A DNA stretch of 64,000 nt. Source: Ricinus communis. Lineage: Eukaryota > Streptophyta > Magnoliopsida > Malpighiales > Euphorbiaceae. Of this stretch, positions 36,801 to 46,779 are shown piece after piece. Each line of letters begins with the position of its first letter. The first letter of the stretch is position 1. The notes under the pieces are model-generated. The model had not been told where the DNA came from. It was given only the letters and a program-made list of their open reading frames with translations, and did not search any database. The stretch is taken from NCBI RefSeq assembly GCF_019578655.1, contig NC_063260.1, forward strand, positions 16,804,001 through 16,868,000, given 5' to 3'. The translations under genes and the position numbers were made by a program.

Positions 36801-36832
36801 CCAGTCACGGGCCCACAGATCGGGTCATGACA
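33829..36832 (+). mobile_element. Solo LTR of a Del/Tekay-type Ty3/gypsy element, 3,004 bp
   Basis: Starts TGTAACACCCGAATTTT and ends GATCGGGTCATGACA, flanked by a perfect GTTAA duplication (33,824-33,828 and 36,833-36,837). There is no internal coding region, PBS or PPT, so it is a solo LTR, probably formed by recombination between the two LTRs of a full element. TGTAACACCC at the start and GGGTCRTGACA at the end are typical of long-LTR chromovirus families in plants. The centre (34,600-35,250) is GC-rich and gives spurious open frames on both strands. Four hairpin repeats lie at 35,960-36,205. Confidence 0.85.
35960..36205. repeat. Four spaced GAGCwTCGCTC hairpin motifs in the solo LTR
   Basis: GAGCATCGCTC (35,964-35,974), GAGCATTGCTC (36,020-36,030), GAGCTTCGCTC (36,089-36,099) and GAGCTTCGCTC (36,191-36,201). 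Each has a 4-bp GAGC/GCTC stem and follows 'ggtcga' or 'agtcga'-like words. Most precede 'tctYtgggcgcc'. Spacing 56, 69 and 102 bp. Confidence 0.7.
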
Positions 36833-36837
36833 GTTAA

Positions 36838-37380
36838 TTAAAGTAAATAATAAGTAAGGGTTGGGTTAGGTTAAAATAATACTAGGCTAGAACTAGATGG
36901 ACCTAACATATTGTATTGCTTATGTGTAGAAAATATTATGCTGCATTTATGGGGACTAGATTATTAATTAATAAAATAAGAGATAGGAAAACACAATTAA
37001 GGAACTTGTTTTTCGAATCCATTTCTAGATGTGGCAAAGCTTCCTTATAAAATCTAGTTATGTAATGTAAGAAGTAAAAGTATCATAGTGATTTACCTAG
37101 GTGGCGACTCATTTTGTCTGCGCTAGTCGCTGTGACTAGTTAGCATATTCCTAATTAGGTTGAAAAGCCTTGTAGTGAAGTAGTTGCTAAGGACACGTGT
37201 GTGTGCCTAAAACCGCCTCTCACAGATTCCTAGACATCTTCTAAGAGTCAGTCAGAGAGTCACTTTTTTTTTTGTCATTTCCAAGCAAGCATCAAAGACT
37301 ATATGAATCAATCATCAGCTATAGCCAACAAAGGTCGAACAAACTAGGATAAAAAGAAAGAAAGATAAGAAAAAAAAAAG
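36838..37380. other. Unclassified repeat DNA right of the solo LTR
   Basis: Continues the sequence interrupted by the solo LTR. 'acctaggtggcgactcatttt' and the following tandem motifs resemble the LTR/3' region of Tat-type Ty3 elements, but no coding part remains. Confidence 0.4.
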
Positions 37381-37600
37381 AAGATTGCTTGCTAGGTTGA
37401 AAATTCAAAAGGGTAGCTTCGGTAAAAATTAGATTGAAAGAAAAAAAATAAAAAAGATTACTTGCTAGGTTAAAAACCTGAAAGGACAGCCTAATCAAAA
37501 GTTAGAGTAGCCCGCTAGGTTGAAAATCTGCAAAGGCAACCTAAGAAAATATTAGATCTAAAGAAAAATAGCCTGTTAAAGAATTCAAAAAAGCTCACAC
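37380..37600. repeat. Degenerate tandem repeats (GCTAGGTTGAAAA motif)
   Basis: 'gctaggttRaaaa' (R=G/A) recurs at about 37,390, 37,463 and 37,513, each followed by a 'aaagggYagc'-like and 'ttaga' word, with a related 'attaggttgaaaagcc' near 37,153. The period is about 50-75 bp. Arrays of this type are known in the 3' untranslated parts of Tat/Ogre-type elements. Confidence 0.55.
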
Positions 37601-37620
37601 TGATAAAGCAGCATGGCTAT

Positions 37621-37884
37621 CTTGTGGTGGCTACGGAAACCGTGCCAAAAGGCACTCTTGGAAGGCAGTTAGTTGGCAATTCAGCACGGCCGGAGTCCAG
37701 GCCGTGTTCAACCCTCGGGGTGCTAGTCCTCGCCCAATTTAATGGATTTTGGTTTGTAATCACACGTATTTCCCTCGATTGTTGATAGTGTCCTTCGAAA
37801 ATGACCTTAAATGAGAAAGGAAACAAAAGATAGGTGATTCTAGCATAAAATGGGATGAAAACATGTGTAGTATGATGCATATCA
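37621..37884 (-). mobile_element. Truncated, diverged LTR fragment of the element A/B family
   Basis: Shares the diagnostic 'gtggtggctacggaaacc' and the hairpin block 'GCACGGCC...GGCCGTG' (37,682-37,708). It also has 'atggatttt...cacgta' and the end '...tgatgcatatca' with the LTRs of elements A and B, but is clearly more diverged. The right end corresponds to the true LTR end. The left end is cut inside the LTR. GCTATCTT occurs at both edges (37,616-37,623 and 37,885-37,892). Confidence 0.6.
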
Positions 37885-37892
37885 GCTATCTT

Positions 37893-38837
37893 AAAAAGCA
37901 CAAAAATTTCCCAAAAGTTAGACACAACTTAGAACTTGGTAAACTAAAAACCAACTCTCTACCAAGCACCATGGGTATCAAGAAACTAACCCTAAATATC
38001 TACTAAGTCCATTTTCTTTATCTCTTCAAAAGGAACCATGAAGCATTTCACAAGCATCTCATGAATGTATGACAAGCATGAAGCATTTCATAATATTTGT
38101 CACATTGGTTTAGAAGACCGTTGCATGCCTCAAATCAGACTTAGAGGCAAAAAATCATATTATGTGTTCAAACAAAGTTTTCTTCATTAGAATTAAAGTC
38201 TAGGCATTTATAAGATCAAGGCCCAATCCATCATACATTAAGAGCATCTTGCATTGCATATGAATGTTTGTTTGCAAAACTAACAAATGCAGGAGAGAAA
38301 ATACAAAACATCTCTATGAAAAAGAAATACTCATATAAGCAACGATAGACTTGAAAGCAAACGTTAAGCAAACCTTAATCGGTCAGACAATCAGACAGTT
38401 AGAACAATCAAAATCAGATAATTCAATGGTGAATCATATAACAATTAGACAATCAAATGGTCATATAGAGAAATTAGATGATCAAACGTTGAATTATTAG
38501 ACAATCAGACATGTTTACTAAATAAGTCTCAGATTATCAAACAATTAGACAGGTTATTAGACAATCAGACAGTGCATCAATCAAAATCAAACAATTAGAT
38601 GGCGAATTAGATAATTAAACACTTATAAGATAAAGATGGGCATGTAGTGAATTAGACAGAAAAATCAGATGATAAGATGGTGAATCATATTGTATCAGAT
38701 TGTCTGACGATTAATCATATTTGTAAAGCCCACCTAATGCATTTGCATTTATTTTTATATCATGCATATTATATAGATATAAGAAATGCATGAGATATAT
38801 GTGGTATTAATGCTAATATTAAATAGAAGAAGACTAT
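37893..38837. repeat. AT-rich DNA with a degenerate CAATCAGACA minisatellite
   Basis: From about 38,380 to 38,720 short words such as 'caatcagaca', 'caattagaca', 'gaattaga' and 'ggtgaat' recur irregularly, suggesting a decayed minisatellite with a core of about 10-12 bp. The remainder has no identifiable feature. Confidence 0.5.
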
Positions 38838-40279
38838 TGATGAGCATAGTTTTACACATATTTGCTTGCATATTATTGCGTATGTTCTTAGCAATTATTG
38901 TGCTTTTATTCCCAGATCACCCGTGTTTTGTGTTCTTTTGCATTTCAGGAACATTTATAGGACCATCATCGGTGTTTAAGCAATTATAGAACAATACGTG
39001 CGGAAACGGACGAATTCATCAATATCGGACAAGAGCCCGCAATGCATACATTGAGCACGGCCTGGACTCTAGCCGTGCTCAACCATTGGCTTTGATTCTT
39101 GAAATTTGCACTTTGGGCATGGTTTCCGTAGCCACCACGGCCTTCAGCACGGCCCGTGGTGGCCAACACGGGGAGCAACATAGCCGTGGTGAAACCCTAC
39201 TTGGTGAGATCCACGATTTCGGCCGGCTGGACTTGGCCGTCTTGAGTTAAATATATAAGAAAATGAATTTTTCTTAGAAAGAGGGAGAGGAAAAAGAGTG
39301 ACATAGAGCCACATGGTTCGGTTTCTGCAGGTATTGAGTCGAGAGAGAGTTGCGGGGAGTAAGAATCCCGGAATCACAAGGTTCCGAGTGCAAAACCGTA
39401 GTGGAAGCAATTCAAGAGGCAGTTTGGGAGATTAATCAAAGTGTAGATCCAGATTTGGAGCTGTTCATCCAATTCGAGAGAAAAGGGTGTACATGTTTTA
39501 TTTTCATTATTCTTTCATTGTAATTGATTTCCTAGATTGTTTTAAACATGAACATGTTTAGCTAGACTGATTTAATCCATTGGGATTTCTTTACTATGTT
39601 GGCTTGATATTATATTGTTGGATTGTTTGAGTTGGTTTTGTATTCTTCTTGTTTTCAGTATTAATAAGATTATGCATTATTCATGAGACGTTGTGAATTG
39701 TGATGTTTAGATTGCTTTATGAGATTGAGAAATCTGTTTGGCAATTGGAATTTGAATAACAAGAACTGGTTAATAATCGCTTAGAGATAAGGATAATTAA
39801 CTAGCCGGATTAAGAATTAACAAAGCTTAATAGAGGCGGATTAAAGCTTAATGCTAATTTAAAAATCAATCGTTAGGAAGAGATTCCAACTTTAGGTTAT
39901 TAGGTTTAGGAATTCGGTTATCTCATGAGAGAAACCGAATTCGGTTAAGAATTCATCCACGGGTAGCATAATTAGACTCACCGATCCTTTATCTTTTGTT
40001 CGGTTGCCAACTAGTTTGGATTCCTTTTGGGTTTGTCTTCTTGTCTTGATTATTTCATTTATTAATTACTCCTGCATCTCCCTCGGAACTTAGCTTGTAG
40101 TTAATAGTTAGTTTAGAAATTATTCATTATCCATTTTAGGTTAATATAACAAACAACAAAGGAGTAACTCTGGGCTTTCACTTTCCCGAGGAATATGACC
40201 TTGATACTCGCCATTAGTGCTAGACTGCATCGATAGGTACACTGCCTTAGATTGTAGCTAACACGATTAGCACCCATCA
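38838..40279 (+). repeat. Element B 5' LTR (1,442 bp)
   Basis: Contains the conserved hairpin GAGCACGGC...GCCGTGCTC at 39,053-39,080 and a TATA-like 'TTAAATATATAAGAAA' at about 39,246-39,261. The interval from there to 40,279 is presumably R/U5. Confidence 0.9.
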
Positions 40280-40285
40280 AGTTTT

Positions 40286-40303
40286 TGGCGCCATTGCCGG
40301 GGA
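40286..40303 (+). other. Element B primer-binding site (tRNA-Asp, one mismatch)
   Basis: TGGCGCCATTGCCGGGGA, six bases after the 5' LTR. Differs from the perfect element A site by G to A at position 8. Confidence 0.85.
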
Positions 40304-40462
40304 ATTATATGAAAACTAGAGTGAAATTTGCTATTTGTTAATTTAGCCATTTTCTTCTTTCTTATTATTTAATGATTTTTTTTGTTTATTTATTTTATTT
40401 TATTTGTACATATTTATTTAGTTTAAGTTTATGATTCAGATAGTGAATGATAAGGAGGTTCA

Positions 40463-41764
40463 ATGCTAAACTCAAACTCTTTCTGTGATGCATTGGAAAA
40501 TGGGATTAGGAACCAAGAGAGTGCTAAAAATTGGGATACCCGTGCATCTTTAGAAGCTCGAGAGGAATCGTTTCTTGAGACTCTTGATCAACTCTCCACT
40601 CCTATCCTTTCATCTCAAGTTTTTTATGAATTTTGTTGTGGTTTACATTTGAGTAATGATTGTCCATTGTGCAGTGATTTTACTCCTTATTCTTATAACT
40701 GTGAACAGGTGAATTATACGGGCAATTGGCCAAGTGACTTGTATGGAAGCACCTATAATCAAGAGTGGAGTACTCATTCACCCTATGGATGGAGCTTAGA
40801 TGGCCCAGAACCACCGGAATCTCGAAGAACCACATGACCTACTCTTGCACCTTCAACTCAAGATGAAGAGTTAGTGTCAGAGGAGCTGATGATGAGGTTC
40901 ATAACAAGTCTTGAGGAAAGATTCCAACAAACAGAGAGGATACTTGAAGATCAACAAGCCTCGATTAACAACATAGAGCATCAAGTAGGCTTAATCTTCA
41001 AGTTACTAGCGGAAGAACAATTGAGAACTCCATCAAACGCTGCTGAATCCGAGGAACATTTGTGCGCCATCACTTTCGCGTTCGGTGAGAATTTTTCCGG
41101 TTTATCTATTATGTTTGACGATGATGCTTATGTGCGGGACGACTCTTTGAACATGGAGATAGAACCGGAAAGGAAGAGGCAAACATGATCCCTCCGAAAG
41201 ACTACCAACAAGAATACACAGTTGATGATCTTTGAGTTGCGGTTAGAGGAATTTTTGGTGGATTTTCCACAAGTCCCTTCGATGATGGAAGATGAGCACG
41301 AGTTGTCCAATGAAGAAGTCTTGGAGGAGCTCGAGTTTCTCCTAGCAAGTGAACCAAGCCAAGGACTGAAGAAAACCATCAACACTCCTGAAGAAATTGC
41401 CCAACCGTCGATCCTTCCAATTGTTGAAACTCTAGCTTTCAAATTGGAAGAGCCCCTAGAGCATCATGACTACGTGCAAATATATGAGGAGCGAGTTTTG
41501 CCCATCATACTGGCAGCTTGCTTGACTGTCGGGAAGATGCTTGACTGTCGGGAAGAGGAAGTTGACGATTATCCCTCTTAGCGGATATTTGAAGCCATTT
41601 GCTTGGAAGAAAGATGGATGGTCGCCAATCCCCAACGTTTGCTTTTCACCATGAGTCCAGCTAAGAAGACTCATCACATAAAAAAGAAGCGCTTTTGGGA
41701 GGCACCCCAAACTTTATCTTTAATCTTTAATATTTTAACCTTTTGTTTTGAAACATTTTATTAG
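40463..41764 (+). pseudogene. Gag-like gene of element B (one frame, three nonsense codons)
   Basis: A single reading frame of 433 codons runs from the ATG at 40,463 to TAG at 41,762-41,764, interrupted by stops at 40,835-40,837, 41,186-41,188 and 41,579-41,581. In order: an N-terminal region ('NGIRNQESAKNWDTR'), a Cys-rich segment ('YEFCCGLHLSNDCPLC'), then 'EQVNYTGNW' and 'GSTYNQEWSTHSPYGW' (Athila/Tat Gag signature). A coiled-coil stretch ('SLEERFQQTERILEDQQASI') and 'AITFAFGE' (the family's AITLRSG position) follow. Then comes an acidic C-terminal extension I do not recognise, ending 'RFWEAPQTLSL'. That extension is conserved in element A, arguing that it was part of the protein. There is no protease D-S/T-G or RT motif. 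A 19-bp perfect tandem duplication lies at 41,519-41,556. Confidence 0.75.
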
Positions 41765-43375
41765 TTTTAGTTTTCATATTTTCAGTTTCGATTTTATTTA
41801 TTTATTTTATTATTTTCAGATTCTACCGAGGAGGCACTGAATTTCCACAACATCAGCCTCGATGGATGATCGAGTCCCTAGATCTTTTTATTTTTCTGCA
41901 TTTATTTACTTTATTTTTCATACATGTCATGCACTTGGATTGTATTGCCTTTGTTCTCTTAGTTGAGCATTCCATGCGGGGTATCCATAACATTTTACAC
42001 TGAGGACAGTGTGTTCTTCAAGTGTGGGGTGCTTATGGATAAACCTTCATCTCTCATATGGATTTTTAATATATCTGAAATTGCTATGGCTAGGTGTTGT
42101 GTATTTTTAGGGATGTTAGGACACTTTGTGTTTTTATGCACTTGAGTATGCTATTTTTGAGCTGATTGATGACTTGATTTATAGAATTATAGTTACTTTT
42201 CTTTGCTGTTCATTGTCCTTAGAAAACAATTTATGGTGTTTTACACATCAACCCTGCCGGGTTAAACCGGTGTTATTTAATTATTTTTTCGAATTGTCGA
42301 ATTTTAACTTAGAATGTTGATAATATCATATGCATGTGTTTCTTAAGTAATGATTCAATTAATGATGTTGCGAACCAACTGCACCTAATACCACACCTGA
42401 AAGTGAGATTTTGAGCCAGTTGAGCATTCATTATACTTATGCTCTTTATATTTCTTGTTTGAGTGTGCATTGTACTTAACTTTGCTTCTAGAACTTGCTT
42501 TGTAATGCGTGTTGAAATTACATGAATATTGTGAATACCATGAGATGATTTGGGCGATTTAGGATTCACCACATTTGACCAAAAGCCTATCACCTTATGT
42601 TTCCATTAGTTAGCTAGTTTTTGAGCCTTAACCTTTTCTTCATAATCTACACCTATACACTTCAATTATACCATTCTTTACATTTATCTTTCCTTTACCC
42701 TTATGCTGGAATTTCTTTCTATGATTTATTCAACTTTATGTGGGATTAAAATGCTAATTGCTATGTTGGTAAATTCACTAAATCTTTTTAATTATTTATC
42801 TTTTTATTGGATTTAGAGCATTTGCGAGCGTTATTCTATGAAGTAGGGATTTTAGTGAATGATTCTTTTTGTGATCTTAGGCATTTAATCCTTTGAGCAT
42901 ATACTATTGTTTATTGCACGAATTCCAGCACTTTCACACTTCTATCCAAATCTCCGTACCTTTACCTTAGCCCCATTTCAACCTTGGTAAAGACCCTTTG
43001 ATTTTGGTATTTACTTATTCACAGTAGCGAAGATATGATTTATGAGCAAGCTTATGGTGAGCGGGTCTTGTGCATTTGCTTTGAGGGATTTGTTATTCAC
43101 CTAATATACACTTTGAGCGACTTGAGTGATCCCTGTGAGGCATTGGTTCATGATGTTTGTATTGAGTTGTTATTTAAGTTACTCATGCATTAATATTATT
43201 TCCATTATTTGTTAATGATTTGCAATTTGATTTATGATTGAGTATCCTTTGAGATGTGTTGAGTACTATCTGTTGTGGACTAGGGGCATAAACTGCAAGG
43301 AATTGCTAACTGTAGTTTTATGGGTTGAGTTGTTAATTGCTTGAGGACAAGCAATAGCTTAAGTGTGGGGTAATT
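41765..43375 (+). other. Element B non-coding 3' internal region with two PPT-like motifs
   Basis: About 1.6 kb with no convincing frame. It contains an internal 'GAGGACAgtgtgttctTC' plus AAGTGTGGGGT at 42,002-42,030, and the terminal 'GAGGACAagcaatagctt' plus AAGTGTGGGGT at 43,344-43,371 next to the LTR. The terminal one is preceded by a perfect 8-bp stem hairpin (43,336-43,355). Element A has the same pair (27,811-27,838 and 26,299-26,338). Confidence 0.6.
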
Positions 43376-44837
43376 TGATGAGCATAGTTTTACACATATT
43401 TGCTTGCATATTATTACGTATGTTCTTAGCAATTATTGTGCTTTTATTCCCAGATCACCCGTGTTTTGTGTTCTTTTGCATTTCAGGAACATTTATAGGA
43501 CCATCATCGGTGTTTAAGCAATTATAGAACAATACGTGCGGAAACGGACGAATTCATCAATATCGGACAAGAGCCCGCAATGCATACATTGAGCACGGCC
43601 TGGACTCTGGCCGTGCTCAACCATTGGCTTTGATTCTTGAAATTTGCACTTTGGGCACGGTTTCCGTAGCCACCACGACCTTCGGCGTGGTGGCCAACAC
43701 GGGAAGCAATACGGTAGTGGTGAAACCCTACTTGGTGAGATCCACGGTTCGTACGGCTGGACTTGGCCGTCTTGACAAATACGGCCTTGAACACGGCCGT
43801 CTTGAGTTAAATATATAAGAAAAATGAATTTTTCTTAGAAAGAGGGAGAGGAAAAAGAGTGACATAGAGCCACAGCTGGTTCGGTTTCGGTATTGAGTGC
43901 GAGAGAGTTCGCGGGGAGTAAGAATCCCGAATCACAAGGTTCCGAGTGCAAAACCGTAGTGGAAGCAATTCAAGAGGCAGTTTGGGAGATTAATCAAAGT
44001 GTAGATCCAGGATTTGGGCTGTTCATCCAATTCGAGAGAAAAGGGTGTACATGTTTTATTTTCATTATTCTTTCATTGTAATTGATTTCTTAGATTGTTT
44101 TAAACATGAACATGTTTAGCTAGACTGATTTAATCCATTGGGATTTCTTTACTATGTTGGCTTGATATTATATTGTTGGATTGTTTGAGTTGGTTTTGTA
44201 TTCTTCTTGTTTTCAGTATTAATAAGATTATGCATTATTCATGAGACGTTGTGAATTGTGATGTTTAGATTGCTTTATGAGATTGAGAAATCTGTTTGGC
44301 AATTGGAATTTGAATAACAAGAACTGGTTAATAATCGCTTAGAGATAAGGATAATTAACTAGCCGGATTAAGAATTAACAAAGCTTAATAGAGGCGGATT
44401 AAAGCTTAATGCTAATTTAAGAATCAATCGTTAGGAAGAGATTCCAACTTTAGGTTATTAGGTTTAGGAATTCGGTTATCTCATGAGAGAAACCGAATTC
44501 GGTTAAGAATTCGTCCACGGGTAGCATAATTAGACTCATCGATCCTTTATCTTTTGTTCGGTTGCCAACTAGTTTAGATTCCTTTTGGGTTTGTCTTCTT
44601 GTCTTGATTATTTCATTTATCAATTACTCCTGCATCTCCCTCGGAACTTAGCTTGTAATTAATAGTTAGTTTAGAAATTATTCATTATCCATTTTAGGTT
44701 AATATAACAAAGAACAAAGGAGTAACTCTGGGCTTTCACTTTCCCGAGGAATACGACCTTGATACTCGCCATTAGTGCTAGACTGCATCGATAGGTACAC
44801 TGCCTTAGATTGTAGCTAACACGATTAGCACCCATCA
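43376..44837 (+). repeat. Element B 3' LTR (1,462 bp)
   Basis: Direct repeat of 38,838-40,279. The hairpin here is perfect (GAGCACGGCC-8 nt-GGCCGTGCTC, 43,591-43,618). It differs mainly around 43,680-43,800, where 'cttggccgtcttgac' and a further 'gccgt' copy have been added. Confidence 0.9.
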
Positions 44838-44842
44838 ACTAT

Positions 44843-46770
44843 AAATGTTACAATTAAGTCCATAACAAGAATTAGAAAGTTAAGGGATTAAATTGATTAA
44901 TGGTAAAAATAAAGGGTTTAAATTGGTTAATTAAACTTAAAAAAAAATAGAATGTCTTGGAATTAGTATGTGGCAGCTTAAAAGAAATATGCGGATAGAA
45001 AAGAGAAAGAAGAAAGAAAGGGTGGTAGTCCTTCTTCCTTCTTCTTCTTCTTCTTCTTAAAAAAAAAAACTGAATTTTTAAGCAAACTTTGAAGGTTTAG
45101 AATCTATTTCAGATCTTAATCTTCATCTTCAAAGGCTTTAGAGGTTTATTTGCTAATAATTTTAATATTTTTGTTGAATTGAGTTAGGGTTTAGAAGATA
45201 TAGAATTTGGGTTCTAAAGATCTAGTCTTTCAGTCTTATTATTTTGATCATATCTTGAGCTAGAAAGCTTTAAATTGAGTTTTCTTTGATGATATGGAAA
45301 CTTTGAAGAGTTATCTAAAACTTTTCTTCTTTAGCTTGATCTGAATCAGACTTTATGTTAGTATAATAAGAGAAAATATTTTATTGTTCAGTTTCCACCG
45401 TTGGTCTGAGTAAGATGGATTATTTTATAGGGATCTTTCTCTATAAACCTCTAATTGAAACAAAATCAATTTTAAATTATATTAGACATATAAGATTAGT
45501 AATATGGAAAGTTTCATCGTGAAATTCATTGTACATAAATTTTGGTGAATTTTTAAATTCACCCTATTAATTCTGTCATAGTTGGCAGTCACATTATATA
45601 GTTTAATGATATTATCATGCTAGATGAAATTCTATTATTTTTGTGTGTTTAAAAATTAGTGAATTATGATCTATTTCAGCTAAACCAATTGGGAATGAGG
45701 GTGACACCGAAGTAAATACAAGCAAAGGAAATGGAGCAATAAAGGTAAGTGAATAACTTAATGTTCTAAGTGAATATAACACAAAATAAATAATTATAAT
45801 TTATTTGTTAAATTGATTGATTAAGGAAGATGTATATAATATATTAATAGATATTAATTTTTGTTTATGGTGATTTTTAATTATGGTATTGATGGGTGAT
45901 TGTTTTTGAAATTAGATTGTACATATGAATGTTGGTTGGTGAATTCGGGTGTCCTGATATAATGAAAACAATACATTTGATTTAGCTATATATGGAGTTT
46001 TATAACTCCAAATGGAGTGATACTTATTGCTATAGAAAATCTGAGTTGTAATTTACAAATTTTATAGAAATAGAGGAAGCTTGATTTTGCTATTCTGATG
46101 GCCAATTTAGATCATACTTTCTATTGTTTAATTTTATTGACAGCTTGACCATGGTGGATCGTTTTTTATGTTTCTCTTTCTATACACATCCAATTGATAT
46201 AAAATCAGTTTCAAATTAATTTAGACTTATAAGATCATTTATCTGGAGAATATAATTTTGAAATTCCTAATGTGGAATTTTTGGTGTATTTTTAAATGTA
46301 TACTATTAAATCTGCCATGTTGAAATATGATATATTTTTAGTATACCATAGGTATATTATGGTTTCTTATATATTGTGGAGATGTTAATTGTATAAATGG
46401 AGTGGTATGTGATATATGTAAATATAAGAATTATGGTTGGATGAATATAAGGATGCAATGCTACTTGTGAATGAGGCAAGACTATATGCGATATGGAATA
46501 CCCACAAGATTATGGTGGACTGTATGCGTATGGGGATCCATGAAAATTAAAAATATTTATTATGAAATTATGTATAATTCACAAGTTCATTGTTGTCCTA
46601 AAGAAAATACTATGACAATGTTTATATACACACTGTAAAGTCATAATTAAATATCAAATGATTTGATGCTTGATAATACTACATGCTTGATTGTATTATT
46701 TTTCATAGAAAATTATGTTATTCATTTGCTGAGTTGGATGTTCACTCCTCTGTGTTATAATATGAAACTC
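44843..46770. other. AT-rich DNA with a duplicated module and CTT microsatellite
   Basis: A (CTT)n run lies at about 45,032-45,057. Two homologous about 200-bp modules occur in direct orientation at about 45,378-45,580 and 46,120-46,320. They share 'caaaatca.ttt.aaatta', 'agac.tataagat' and 'gaaattc' words in order. No coding potential. Probably parts of an unidentified LTR or non-autonomous element. Confidence 0.45.
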
Positions 46771-46779
46771 CATAGGGCT

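Larger units (their letters stand above)
38838..44837 (+). mobile_element. Element B: full-length gag-only LTR retrotransposon (inverted copy of element A)
   Basis: 6,000 bp flanked by a perfect ACTAT duplication (38,833-38,837 and 44,838-44,842). LTRs at 38,838-40,279 and 43,376-44,837 start TGATGAGC and end CCCATCA. The PBS (40,286-40,303) matches tRNA-Asp with one change. PPT AAGTGTGGGGTAATT at 43,361-43,375. The 3.1-kb interior has one long Gag-like frame (40,463-41,764) and about 1.6 kb of non-coding DNA, with no Pol motifs. Same family as element A, 7.85 kb away in opposite orientation. B keeps one frame, with nonsense codons only, and so is the better copy. Confidence 0.9.

Noticed and set aside
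38380..38720. CRISPR-like array
   Set aside because: Plant nuclear DNA; repeats are short, irregular and without constant spacers.
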